Source: Dehalococcoidia bacterium
GTDB taxonomy: Bacteria > Chloroflexota > Dehalococcoidia > Lucifugimonadales > Lucifugimonadaceae
Length of the DNA stretch: 21,785 bases
NCBI GenBank assembly: GCA_012270805.1
Contig: JAAXHR010000261.1
Span: 1 to 21,785, forward strand
Direction of reading: 5' to 3'
Shown: positions 13,993 to 21,785 of the stretch, piece after piece
Layout of the letters: each line of letters starts with the position of its first letter
Numbering within the stretch: position 1 is the first letter of the stretch
Made by a program: the position numbers and the translations under genes
The notes under the pieces: model-generated
Database searches by the model: none
What the model was told of the DNA's origin: nothing
The model's input: only the letters and a program-made list of their open reading frames with translations

Positions 13993-15168
13993 TCACGCCT
14001 CCGCCAACACCCGCTTTCCAGTCTTGTGCGCGTTGATCCAGTCCCAGTCTAACGGGACACCGATGCCGTGTCCAGTTGGAGCGAGAACGCAACCGTTTTC
14101 GTCAACCGTGTCTAGGTCATCTGAGTAGTTGACCCAGATTGGCGGCTTTGTAGTCCGCACATTGGGATGCACTAGTCCGAGTTCGTAGTAGTTGGTGTTC
14201 CGGACTGCCGACATTATGTGACGGTGCGCTGGATCTGGGCCGTGCGTCTCGACATCCAAACCGACGCTTTCGCAGGCGTGGAAGATCTTCATCGCGCCGG
14301 TGATTCCGCCATCCTCGTGCGCGCCGACACGAACGTAGTCCGTGCCATCCGCGATCACGAAGTTCATGTGCTGCTCGGGTAGACGGATGTGCTCGGTTTG
14401 TAGCAGAGGCGTCTTTATCAGCTGTCTGAGTTTGCGGTGCGCGAACGTGGAGACACCGCCGTCCATGAAGACATCTTCCCACCAGAAGAATTCGGCTTCA
14501 TCGCAGGCTTTGCCGAGTTTGAGGGCATCGCCGAAGTTCTTGACTTCGTTCGCCGGGTCGATCATCAGGTCCATGTCCGGGCCTACGGCATCCCGAACTG
14601 CAAGCACATTGTCAACCTCACGCTTGATGTTCTCGCCAGCGAGGCCCCAGCCATGGATCTTGAACGCGGGATAGCCCATCTCCTTGCACATGACCGCAAA
14701 ATCGGCGAAGTCCTGCGGAGTAGTTAGACCTCCGTTTTCGTCGCCGTGCAGTGTAGATGCGTATGCGGGAAGCGGCTTGCGTTCGCCACCAAGAAGTTGG
14801 AACAGCGGCTCTTCGTAAACCTTCCCTGCAATGTCCCAAAGGCAGATGTCAACAATTCCGAGCCCAAGGGCCGCGGTGTGGCGCAACCCGCGCTTCATAG
14901 CGTTGTAGTGCACCTCACGTTTCATCGCGTCTTTCCCAATAAGGTAAGGAGCGACGGTCTCGATGTCGGCCAGCGCGTTTCCGCCTGCGCCCGGGTATTC
15001 GCCGACCACACCTTGGTCGGTGTAGATCGAGAGGATTCCGCCGCCGGCCTTCAGCGTCGCGTTCTTCTCAAACACCATGTTGAAGGTGTTGTAGTCCTTG
15101 CTCACGTTCTCTAGCTCGTGCTGGAACGTCGTTACTTCGATTCGGGTTATCTTTGCGGCGGGTCTCAC
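13993..15168 (-). CDS. Enolase-superfamily (mandelate racemase/muconate lactonizing-like) enzyme
   Basis: A 391-residue enzyme of the enolase superfamily, which abstracts a proton next to a carboxylate with a metal-bound enolate intermediate, typically to dehydrate or racemise an acid sugar. The N-terminal capping domain covers about 1-120. In the barrel, Lys170 with His172 (FKIHGW) is the likely catalytic pair on strand 2. Asp204 (LMIDPANE), Glu231 (WWEDVF) and Glu259 (LLQTEH) are the metal ligands. Asp286 lies in AHEDGG, and His319 in VETHG is a likely second base. This arrangement suggests a mandelate-racemase-type acid sugar dehydratase. The start is a GTG at 15168 with AAGGAG about nine bases upstream. 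A decayed copy of its tail lies 413 bases beyond its stop. The exact substrate is unknown. Confidence 0.88.
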   Translation of the reverse strand: MRPAAKITRIEVTTFQHELENVSKDYNTFNMVFEKNATLKAGGGILSIYTDQGVVGEYPGAGGNALADIETVAPYLIGKDAMKREVHYNAMKRGLRHTAALGLGIVDICLWDIAGKVYEEPLFQLLGGERKPLPAYASTLHGDENGGLTTPQDFADFAVMCKEMGYPAFKIHGWGLAGENIKREVDNVLAVRDAVGPDMDLMIDPANEVKNFGDALKLGKACDEAEFFWWEDVFMDGGVSTFAHRKLRQLIKTPLLQTEHIRLPEQHMNFVIADGTDYVRVGAHEDGGITGAMKIFHACESVGLDVETHGPDPAHRHIMSAVRNTNYYELGLVHPNVRTTKPPIWVNYSDDLDTVDENGCVLAPTGHGIGVPLDWDWINAHKTGKRVLAEA

Positions 15169-15655
15169 GGCCTCTTGCTCCTTGAAGGCATCAGGTTCTA
15201 CAGGGATATTCTATGCCTGCCGACCCTTTGCCTGATTGGATCGGTTGGCTGAGGCCAAGCTCGGATTGCGATTCAGACGCACGATCGTTGCTTTCCCACG
15301 CAATCGTACCCTGGTTTGCCGTGTACCCTCAACAGATCAAATTTCAAATAGGCATATGCGCGCAAATAGAGTATTGCGGAGAACCGAACATGGGATTCAA
15401 TTCATATATCTGATGTCTAGGCACCTACATTTGTATTGCCGATCATTTTCGATCCCTGGCATTTAAAATATGCCGTGAAATATCCCCACAAACCTGATTT
15501 GTTAACGGATCTCCTGATTCTTCTGACGCGGAGGCAATCACAACGAGAATGTGATGCGACCACTTGGCAGATAGAGCAGCTCCGATATTGAGGTCAGGAA
15601 ACCGAAACTCGCGATGATTGCCCTCGGTGATTCGATATGCGAGAATTGCCGTACT
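15169..15655. other. Long intergenic region between divergent enolase-superfamily and dehydrogenase genes
   Basis: About 490 bases with no supported gene. Open frames in both strands here are antisense or short and have no family features. The region must hold the promoters of the enolase-superfamily gene (minus) and the first dehydrogenase (plus). It becomes AT-rich around 15400-15500, where GGCAT and ATGCC arms flank TTAAAAT (about 15458-15474). I see no convincing promoter pair. Confidence 0.4.
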
Positions 15656-16714
15656 ATGAAAGCACTGAGAATTCACGGCAACAAAGACATCCGCATAGAA
15701 GACTTGCCTGAGCCCGTTCCGAGCGACAGAGAGGCGAGACTTGGGATCACCTACACATCGATCTGCGCCACCGACATTGAGGAGTGGCAGTACGGCCCCC
15801 TCTGGACCCAGCACGGCGGCCCCAACCCGATAAGCGGTAAGGAAATGCCGCTGATTCTCGGGCACGAAATCTCGGGTCACGTCGAAGATTTAGGGGAAGG
15901 TGCCGCCGGATTGTCCGTCGGAGATCGCGTAGTCGTCAACAACGTCAGGACGTGCTCGACATGCTTCTGGTGCATACGGGGGTCGCAATCCACCTGCAAC
16001 AGCATGTGCGTCGCGGGGCTGTCCGCTGATGGCGGTCTCGCCGAGTACATGACATGGCCAACGAGTCACCTGATCAAGCTGCCCGACAATGTGTCGGATC
16101 GTGAAGCGCCATTGATCGAACCCGCCACTGTGGCGGTTCACGCGGTGAGACGGTCTGGCGTCAAGGTTGGTGACAATGTCGCGGTTATCGGCTGCGGCAC
16201 GGTCGGATTGTTGACCGTGCAGGCGTTTCGGGCAGCAGGTGCACGCGTCATCGCCGTCGACGTCAGGGAAGACAGCATCGCGTTGGCCAAATCTCTAGGG
16301 GCAGACGATACGATAAATTCCGCCGACAGCAGAGCCATGGAGCAACTATTGGACCTCACCGACGGGATCGGGGCCGATATCGCGGCAGAGACCGCAGGTG
16401 CTGAAATGACGCCACAGTTGGCGATCGATTACACACGAAAAGCTGGAACGACAGTATTGGTCGGTATCTATTCCGCCACGCCGGTCTTCAACTTCAACGA
16501 CATCGTTGGTACCGAAAAAACGGTTATCGGATCCGTGGCCGCATCTCCCGGCGATATGGAAGCGACCGTCCGATTGTTGGCGGAAGGCAAAATCTCTGTC
16601 AAAGAGCTGATCTCCGCAGTCGTTCCACTCGACCGTGTAATCGAAGACGGCTTCGAACGCATGATCCGCCCCGAAAAGGACGTCTTCAGGATATTGATCT
16701 CACCTAATGGCTAA
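15656..16714 (+). CDS. Zinc-dependent alcohol/polyol dehydrogenase (MDR family), copy 1
   Basis: A 352-residue medium-chain dehydrogenase/reductase of the sorbitol/threonine/butanediol dehydrogenase type. Catalytic zinc ligands are C37 (SICATD), H70 and E71 (GHEISG), with E155 in the LIEPATVAVHA segment as a further ligand. The structural zinc site is C100, C103, C106 and C114 in CSTCFWCIRGSQSTC. The Rossmann motif GCGTVG starts at 179, and the acidic residue ending the next strand (VIAVD) suggests NAD as cofactor. The frame is open back to 15614, but the start MKALRIHGNKDIRIEDLPEP matches the paralogue at 19334, so I use the ATG at 15656. It likely oxidises a secondary hydroxyl of a polyol, sugar or hydroxy acid. 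Its stop overlaps the stop end of the opposing gene by 11 bases. Confidence 0.88.
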   Translation: MKALRIHGNKDIRIEDLPEPVPSDREARLGITYTSICATDIEEWQYGPLWTQHGGPNPISGKEMPLILGHEISGHVEDLGEGAAGLSVGDRVVVNNVRTCSTCFWCIRGSQSTCNSMCVAGLSADGGLAEYMTWPTSHLIKLPDNVSDREAPLIEPATVAVHAVRRSGVKVGDNVAVIGCGTVGLLTVQAFRAAGARVIAVDVREDSIALAKSLGADDTINSADSRAMEQLLDLTDGIGADIAAETAGAEMTPQLAIDYTRKAGTTVLVGIYSATPVFNFNDIVGTEKTVIGSVAASPGDMEATVRLLAEGKISVKELISAVVPLDRVIEDGFERMIRPEKDVFRILISPNG

Positions 16715-19214
16715 TGCCGTGCTCGTGCATCCGCCGGTGCACAGCGTCGATAGCCTCGTTGATGGGGCGTTTCAGGTAGCCGATGTGGTCGTCCTCACCG
16801 TGATGGTGCGTGACGTGTCTGTGCGAATGCTGGCGTGAACTGTTGTCGATGTACGTCAACGAGCCGTGCATCAACGTGAGCATGTATTTCGCGGTTGCCT
16901 CGTCGAACATGCTCCACGGTCCACCCACCGACACGTAGACCGGCGAGGTGTGAGAGAAGATACCGCGCTCCCAAACATCGTAGTACCTGTAACCCGAGTA
17001 GTATCCCGGACCTCCGGCGCGGGCCGCCAGCCACGAATTGCCATCGATCTTGATCGTTTCGTTGAGATTCAACTTACGTGTTGGCTTGTCCACCTGGGAT
17101 GATGCGACAACCCTTCCCTCTTGGATAATCTCCAACCTCGACATCGGCACTACGCTCTCTGCCCAAGCAGAGACCTCGACACTGCCAGGGCTCGAAAGCT
17201 CAACAGTGTCGCCGACCTCGCATCCGTCAACTGTTAGATGGATGATCGGCCCGCCGCTCAACACGGTTCTACCCTTAGCGACGTTGCGGCACCAGCTCTC
17301 GTAGGTGAATTCCTCGTCGTCGGGGATCCGTACATAGGTCCGGTACATCCCCACGGGAACATCGCTCGACATCTTGTCAGTACCACCGACCAGCGGCAGT
17401 CGATAGCCGCAGTTCAAATAGCGGTACCACTCGTTGTGCATGAACTCCTGCTGTTGGATCATCTCGATTGCATCGAGACGTCCGGTGGCGACCAACGATG
17501 CCGGTTCGCCGTTGGGGAACGGGAAGTGCGGGTTGATGACAAATCCACCCTGAGCGTGCGCCTCGTCGGCCCAGTGGCTCAGTGTGGTCTCCATCGGACC
17601 GCCGATCTCAGCCTCTCCAGGACCGTCCGAGCAGAAGGGCATCACCGGCTGTTTCAATCCCCACAAGATCATGTGTCCCATGAAGTGCTGTCGGTTTTCC
17701 TGCGACGTGTAGACGATGTTGTTGCCCTCACGAGTCACGCTGGGATGCCCGGTGTAGTCCTCGACATTCGTGAACAGGCTGCCCCACTGAGACTGGAGCA
17801 GGTTGACTACGTTGAGGTCCTCGGCCTGCGATTCGAAGTGGCTGCCCTGTGTCGAGAGGAAGTGGACATGAGAGTCGCCAGAGTACCATCCACGCTCGTT
17901 CATGTTTATCCAGCGCTTGAGACGCAACTCGAGCTCCTGCTGTCCGGGCGCGATCTCGATCTTGGTGCGAAGCGGCTCGTATTCGTATCCGCGAGCGGCA
18001 TCCACGATCACTTCGCCTCGCGGCAGCCAGCCCTGTGCCGTGCCGTCGATGTAGGCATAGCTGATCTGACCAAGCCGCGTGTCACCACCGACATCAATGT
18101 GCCAAGTGTCGAGATTGGAATTGACTTGGTTGTGGTGTCCGTGTGGTTGGTACGGTATACCGTCGGAAGACCTGAAGTGTATGCGGCACGGGACGATCTG
18201 TCCGGTTTCATCGTCGACCACTCGCACCTTCACCCAGTTCTTTCCAGGTTCAGCGAGTGAAATGCGGATCTTTTCGGTGTCGACAACGCCTTTGTTATCA
18301 ACCTCGCCCCAGTTCACGCTATCGATAGTCTGGCCACTTTGCGACACCTCAACCGTCGCGGAGGGAACCCCAGACAGTTCGACGTAGGCCGGGCTAGATT
18401 TAGGGTTCTGAGGCTCGCCGAAACCTTTGTAAGCGTCGTTCAGGAAATCGTCGGGCGACTGCTCAGAAAGAGGGTGCGTGTAAGTGCGCTCGCCGCGATC
18501 GACAGTGACATCCAAATCGAATGGCTTGTCGGCATTCTCGGCATCTTTGAGGTCGACGCGAACTGGTCTCCGGGCGGCGCGGGAAAATGGATGCTCGTCG
18601 ACGTGTCCTAGAGTCACTCCGGCAACGATGAAGCGCGGGCCTCGGGGCACGAACTCAATCGACTCGATGACGCGATCGAGCGTAGGGTTGCGCCACACCC
18701 AAAGCCAGTACCAAGCAGGTTGCGCCTGCACGACTTCGGTTTGACGCCTCCCCGTCTCGTCGAAACGCCCTTGATATCGAGGTATCAGTGCATCGCCTTG
18801 GTCGGTTACGGCGAGATACGGATAACCCACGCCGTACCGGGATATTCCTTGCCGATCGCCAACCGCGCTGATTTCGTAACGCTCGCGAATGGGGACGGTT
18901 ACAGTCTCGGCATCCTCGAAATGGATAACGTAGTCAGCGACATGCACTCCTATCGGTCCGTTGGTAGCTTGTTCCGTCTCCAACTGCCGGTGGGCGAAGA
19001 CCAGATTGTGCACAGTCTTGCCAATGGCTAGAGTCACTGATTCATCGCCGTCCGCCAGTGAGATGTAGCACTTCACGGACGGATCACCATCAGGCGAGCC
19101 GACGGTGAAGGGGAGACCCCGCATCGTCTGCTCACCGAGTGCGGGATTCTCGCCGGGCAGAAGCTCGGTACCTGTGTTGCACGAAGCGGAAATGTCGATG
19201 AGTTCATAGGCCAT
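16704..19214 (-). CDS. Large CehA/McbA-like metallohydrolase with PHP-type site
   Basis: An 836-residue protein without signal peptide. Its second half (about 440-660) resembles the CehA/McbA group, PHP-type metal-dependent hydrolases known for carbaryl hydrolysis. GDSHVHFLSTQG (DSHVH at 447-451) supplies the first metal ligands. ENRQHFMGH at 506-514, NPHFP at 561-565 and GGTDKM at 611-615 supply the rest. The first 430 residues are beta-rich with no recognisable catalytic motif and may be accessory sandwich domains. The C terminus carries a histidine-rich stretch (HSHRHVTHHHGEDDH, about 796-810). GGAGG 10 bases before the ATG supports the start. It could hydrolyse an ester, lactone or phosphoester, but the natural substrate is unknown. 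It lies between the two dehydrogenase paralogues, convergent with one and divergent from the other. Confidence 0.8.
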   Translation of the reverse strand: MAYELIDISASCNTGTELLPGENPALGEQTMRGLPFTVGSPDGDPSVKCYISLADGDESVTLAIGKTVHNLVFAHRQLETEQATNGPIGVHVADYVIHFEDAETVTVPIRERYEISAVGDRQGISRYGVGYPYLAVTDQGDALIPRYQGRFDETGRRQTEVVQAQPAWYWLWVWRNPTLDRVIESIEFVPRGPRFIVAGVTLGHVDEHPFSRAARRPVRVDLKDAENADKPFDLDVTVDRGERTYTHPLSEQSPDDFLNDAYKGFGEPQNPKSSPAYVELSGVPSATVEVSQSGQTIDSVNWGEVDNKGVVDTEKIRISLAEPGKNWVKVRVVDDETGQIVPCRIHFRSSDGIPYQPHGHHNQVNSNLDTWHIDVGGDTRLGQISYAYIDGTAQGWLPRGEVIVDAARGYEYEPLRTKIEIAPGQQELELRLKRWINMNERGWYSGDSHVHFLSTQGSHFESQAEDLNVVNLLQSQWGSLFTNVEDYTGHPSVTREGNNIVYTSQENRQHFMGHMILWGLKQPVMPFCSDGPGEAEIGGPMETTLSHWADEAHAQGGFVINPHFPFPNGEPASLVATGRLDAIEMIQQQEFMHNEWYRYLNCGYRLPLVGGTDKMSSDVPVGMYRTYVRIPDDEEFTYESWCRNVAKGRTVLSGGPIIHLTVDGCEVGDTVELSSPGSVEVSAWAESVVPMSRLEIIQEGRVVASSQVDKPTRKLNLNETIKIDGNSWLAARAGGPGYYSGYRYYDVWERGIFSHTSPVYVSVGGPWSMFDEATAKYMLTLMHGSLTYIDNSSRQHSHRHVTHHHGEDDHIGYLKRPINEAIDAVHRRMHEHGISH

Positions 19215-19333
19215 GATCGGGCGGCCTCCGTGTGATGGTCAAGATGCTTTGGATGGTAACCAATTCCACGAACGTCTGCGAATAGACACCCTTGCCCCAA
19301 TCGCACAGTACAATCGCTGCAGTGTCATCCAAC

Positions 19334-20377
19334 ATGAAAGCGTTACGTTACTACGGTCGCAGAGACATGCGTCTCGAAGATGTCCCGATCCCAGAGCCGG
19401 GCGATGACGAAGCGCGTCTGCGCATCATGTACGCATCGATCTGCCAGACCGATGTCGAACGGTGGTGGCATGGGCCAACCATGGCTAGATGGCGGACCGA
19501 TCCCAAGACGGTAGGCCACGAAACCGCAGGTCGCGTCGAGGCTGTTGGCGCCAAAGTCCGCGGCTTGTCCGTGGGCGAACGCGTGATGGTGAACAATATC
19601 CGGCCTTGCGCCGAGTGTTTCTGGTGTACGCGGGGCTTACAGTCAAGTTGTGCGGACGTGAGAAGCGCAGGGTTTGCGTTGGACGGTGGTCTGGCGGAGT
19701 ACATGGTCTGGCCGGAGAGCCACCTGATCAAGTTGCCTGACAGCATCCCCGACGTACAAGCTCCATTGATCGAGCCGACATCTGTCGCCGTTCATGCCAC
19801 CCGCAGAACTGGCGTTAAAGTTGGTGATACGGTTGCGGTGATTGGTTGCGGAACGGTGGGAATATTGACGATGCAGGTTCTGCGCGCCGCGGGTGCACGA
19901 GTGATCGTCGGTGATCTTCGTCAGCAGAGCCTCGACCTCGCGCTGAAACTGGGCGCGGACGTTGCGATCAACACTGGAGCTCCAGACGCGTTGGGACAAT
20001 TGATGGACGCCACGGATGGGGTGGGCGCGGACATAGTCGTTGAGACTGCTGGGGCCGTTGTTACCCCGCGTATCGCGATCAACTGGACGCGCCCGGGAGG
20101 GACGACGCTGCTGGTCGGTATCCACTCCGGAGCGAACCGATTCAATTTCAACGACATCGTCGGTGCCGAACGAACTGTCAAAGGTTCCGTCGCCGCGTCG
20201 CCGGGAGACATGGAGAAAGGGATTGAACTCATTGCCAATGGCAAAATCCTCCTTGAAGACCTCGTGTCAACGGTCATTCCGCTCAAGCGCGTCATTGAAG
20301 AAGGTTTCGAAAGAATGTTGAGACCGGAGAAGGACGTCTTCCGGATCATGGTCACTCCCTACTACCGAACCAGCTAG
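19334..20377 (+). CDS. Zinc-dependent alcohol/polyol dehydrogenase (MDR family), copy 2
   Basis: A 347-residue paralogue of the dehydrogenase at 15656. Catalytic zinc ligands are C37, H62 and E63 (GHETAG). The structural zinc cysteines C92, C95, C98 and C106 are in CAECFWCTRGLQSSC. GCGTVG of the Rossmann fold is near 171, and the strand ending VIVGD carries the acidic residue that favours NAD. It lacks about eight residues between C37 and the GHE motif that copy 1 has (HGGPNPISGKEM region), so the substrate loop differs and a different substrate is likely. The frame opens at 19292, but the ATG at 19334 matches copy 1. A TACAAT box lies 19 bases upstream. The stop overlaps the convergent cytochrome gene stop by four bases (ctag). 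It diverges from the metallohydrolase gene across about 119 bases. Confidence 0.88.
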   Translation: MKALRYYGRRDMRLEDVPIPEPGDDEARLRIMYASICQTDVERWWHGPTMARWRTDPKTVGHETAGRVEAVGAKVRGLSVGERVMVNNIRPCAECFWCTRGLQSSCADVRSAGFALDGGLAEYMVWPESHLIKLPDSIPDVQAPLIEPTSVAVHATRRTGVKVGDTVAVIGCGTVGILTMQVLRAAGARVIVGDLRQQSLDLALKLGADVAINTGAPDALGQLMDATDGVGADIVVETAGAVVTPRIAINWTRPGGTTLLVGIHSGANRFNFNDIVGAERTVKGSVAASPGDMEKGIELIANGKILLEDLVSTVIPLKRVIEEGFERMLRPEKDVFRIMVTPYYRTS

Positions 20378-20874
20378 TCATCAATGGGCGTTCCAGGAAA
20401 CGGGTCGTTCTTGCTAATTTCGGCCTGAGCCTCGCGGATCGACACACCTCTGATACTCTGGTCGCCCCACAGGCTTTTCACATAGGCCAAAACGTCTACG
20501 ATATCTTGGTGCGATAGTTGATCGCCGAACGCGGGCATTCCGGATTTGAAGCCCGGTAAGTCGAGATAGTCGCCGCCGAGCTTGACCTGCTTGTAAAGCG
20601 TCCCGTCACCGTGGTGCCAAGTGTGACCGCTCCCATTCAATGGCGGTGGTGGTAGTGTCCCGTCGCTCTTCGGTATGTTCCAATGCGGTTGACCCTCGCC
20701 GGATTCGCCGTGGCAGGCAGCGCAATAGGTCCCGTAAATCCGCCCGCCACGCTCCACTGGGTCGGAAGAGTTCGCAACGAAAGAAGTGAATGATCGGTCA
20801 TTCGAGCCGCAACCACTCGTCAACGAGATGGTCGCCATCACCGCCAACAATGTGCAGAGACACCGTGTGACCAT
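20374..20874 (-). CDS. Single-heme c-type cytochrome, probable lipoprotein
   Basis: A 166-residue exported cytochrome c. Heme attachment is CAACH at 51-55, and Met113 in SGMPAFGDQ is the likely axial ligand, followed by the SHQDIVDVLAYVKSLW helix typical of class I c-type cytochromes. The N terminus is a signal peptide ending in TSGC (Cys22), an imperfect lipobox, so the protein is probably membrane-anchored on the outside face. AAGGA sits about eight bases before the ATG. It likely moves electrons in respiration or serves as acceptor for a periplasmic dehydrogenase, but the adjacent zinc dehydrogenases are cytoplasmic and NAD-type, so they are not obvious partners. Confidence 0.87.
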   Translation of the reverse strand: MVTRCLCTLLAVMATISLTSGCGSNDRSFTSFVANSSDPVERGGRIYGTYCAACHGESGEGQPHWNIPKSDGTLPPPPLNGSGHTWHHGDGTLYKQVKLGGDYLDLPGFKSGMPAFGDQLSHQDIVDVLAYVKSLWGDQSIRGVSIREAQAEISKNDPFPGTPIDD

Positions 20875-20999
20875 TAATCAATCCTTGGTCGTTTTATGGT
20901 TGCGACACTGCGGTGCATGCATCCGTAGGGTAGCAGGCGCTTCTGCGATAATCTACTAACCGTCGATTCAGCCCAAAAACGGAGCCGAGGTTGCTCGCA

Positions 21000-21785
21000 A
21001 TGCATTACGCCGACGAACGAACACACGGATGTAGGATTTCCGATTCATGGACTTACCGCGGGCTGAAGACCGTCGTTATGGAGAACTCGTTGATCCGAGT
21101 GATGATCCTCGCGGACAAAGGGGCCGATGTCTACTCGTTCGTCCACAAACCGACCGACACCGAGTTCATGTGGCGTTCGCCGTGGGGCGTGCGAGACCCG
21201 CGCAAGTTCGTGCCGTCAACCGGTTCGACACAAGGGATGTGGCTCGACTATTACGAGGGCGGTTGGCAGACCGCGTTGCCGCACGGCGGCTATCCCGATG
21301 AGGTGTACGGCGCAGAATTTGGACTCCACGCCGAATTGAACAATCTCCCTTGGGACGCGATGATCGTCGAAGATACCGCTGAGCGCGTCGCCGTCAACTT
21401 CAAGACCAAGGGTGTTCGGATGCCTGTCGCCGTCGATATGACGATGTCGTTGGATGAAGGATCGTCAACGCTCAAACTGTCGAAAACTGCGATCAACGAG
21501 GGTGAGGAGCCGGTCGATATCGTATGGCTGGAGCACATCGCAATTGGACCGCCGTTCCTGTCTGATAAGTGCCGACTCTACGTCCCCGACTGTAAGGTTT
21601 TGACGCATCCTGAGGCATTCGTCGATACCCAGAAACTGCCGCTTGGTTGGGAAGGGGAGTGGCCGATGGTACCGTCAGTCGACGGCGGCGAGATCGATTT
21701 CCGCGAAATCCCGGGCAAGGAAGACCGATCCCTTGACATGGCCTACATGACCGAGATGATGGATGGCTGGTACGCAGTGCACAAC
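21000..21785 (+). CDS. Mutarotase-like protein, second paralogue (cut by window end)
   Basis: The first 262 codons of a gene running off the right edge. It opens MHYADERTHGCRISD and is clearly a paralogue of the protein at 10733, sharing GLKTVVMEN, the ADKGAD segment, and equivalent histidines H110 (FGLHAELNNLPWDA) and H179 (WLEHIAIGPPFL). The late catalytic glutamate would lie beyond the edge. GGAG about 15 bases and GAGG about nine bases upstream of the ATG at 21000 support the start. Upstream, 20875-20999 holds no gene, only the divergent promoter region shared with the cytochrome. It probably acts on a different sugar than its paralogue, since the loops between the histidines differ (YEGGWQTALPHGGYPDE against YIGGWNTIAPTGGFEQD). 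Substrate unknown. Confidence 0.82.
   Translation, partial: MHYADERTHGCRISDSWTYRGLKTVVMENSLIRVMILADKGADVYSFVHKPTDTEFMWRSPWGVRDPRKFVPSTGSTQGMWLDYYEGGWQTALPHGGYPDEVYGAEFGLHAELNNLPWDAMIVEDTAERVAVNFKTKGVRMPVAVDMTMSLDEGSSTLKLSKTAINEGEEPVDIVWLEHIAIGPPFLSDKCRLYVPDCKVLTHPEAFVDTQKLPLGWEGEWPMVPSVDGGEIDFREIPGKEDRSLDMAYMTEMMDGWYAVHN

Noticed and set aside
15443..15880. 145-residue minus-strand frame at the start of dehydrogenase copy 1
   Set aside because: Its second half is antisense to the dehydrogenase start, and the remainder lies in AT-rich intergenic sequence without family features.
17238..18260. 340-residue open frame on the plus strand inside the metallohydrolase gene
   Set aside because: Entirely antisense to a gene with clear catalytic motifs; no motifs of its own and no ribosome site.
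1..21785. CRISPR arrays, insertion sequence transposases, prophage genes, tRNA genes
   Set aside because: Looked for and not seen: no regularly spaced repeats, no transposase or integrase motifs, and no tRNA-like cloverleaf apart from tmRNA.

Overview
This window is bacterial chromosomal DNA with gene-dense coding on both strands, a complete tmRNA gene and a menaquinone pathway operon of the futalosine type. No 16S rRNA or other lineage marker is present, so the host cannot be named. The mix of futalosine menaquinone genes, stand-alone sugar-type enzymes (enolase superfamily, mutarotase-like, zinc dehydrogenases), a CehA/McbA-like metallohydrolase and degenerate GGAATGACA-type dispersed repeats would suit an uncultured, heterotrophic, probably aquatic lineage such as Poribacteria, Latescibacterota or SAR202-type Chloroflexota. 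That placement is inference only.

Left part (about 200-4799): a tight plus-strand operon mqnE-mqnA-mqnC-GNAT-mqnD. It supplies four steps from chorismate to 1,4-dihydroxy-6-naphthoate, with an acetyltransferase of unknown target translationally coupled between mqnC and mqnD. The nucleosidase/deaminase step (MqnB or equivalent) is not in the window. A repeat-bearing intergenic stretch with a strong hairpin follows, then a hypothetical protein (minus) and a rhomboid protease (plus).

Middle part (6757-10623): two tandem paralogous SAM methyltransferases (minus) are divergent from ssrA (tmRNA, 8481-8830, readable tag GKNTNGEREVALAAA). A YgjP/DUF45-type metallopeptidase follows, convergent with a DMT/EamA transporter.

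Right part (10733-end) looks like an accessory sugar or sugar-acid metabolism region. It holds a mutarotase-like protein, an enolase-superfamily dehydratase/racemase-like protein, two paralogous zinc-dependent dehydrogenases, a large CehA/McbA-like protein, a c-type cytochrome, and a second mutarotase-like paralogue running off the right edge. A type II restriction-modification pair is lodged in this region. Beside it is a 645-base stretch that holds an overlooked 49-residue membrane peptide ORF, a short decayed copy of the end of the enolase-superfamily gene, and a cluster of TTGCCA/TGGCAA motifs next to the likely restriction-modification promoter.

The enzymes of the right part have a consistent logic: anomer interconversion, oxidation of a hydroxyl by NAD(P)-dependent dehydrogenases, and dehydration of an acid sugar by the enolase-superfamily member. 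The substrate cannot be read from the sequence. The duplication of two of these families inside 11 kb suggests parallel routes for related substrates or recent expansion.
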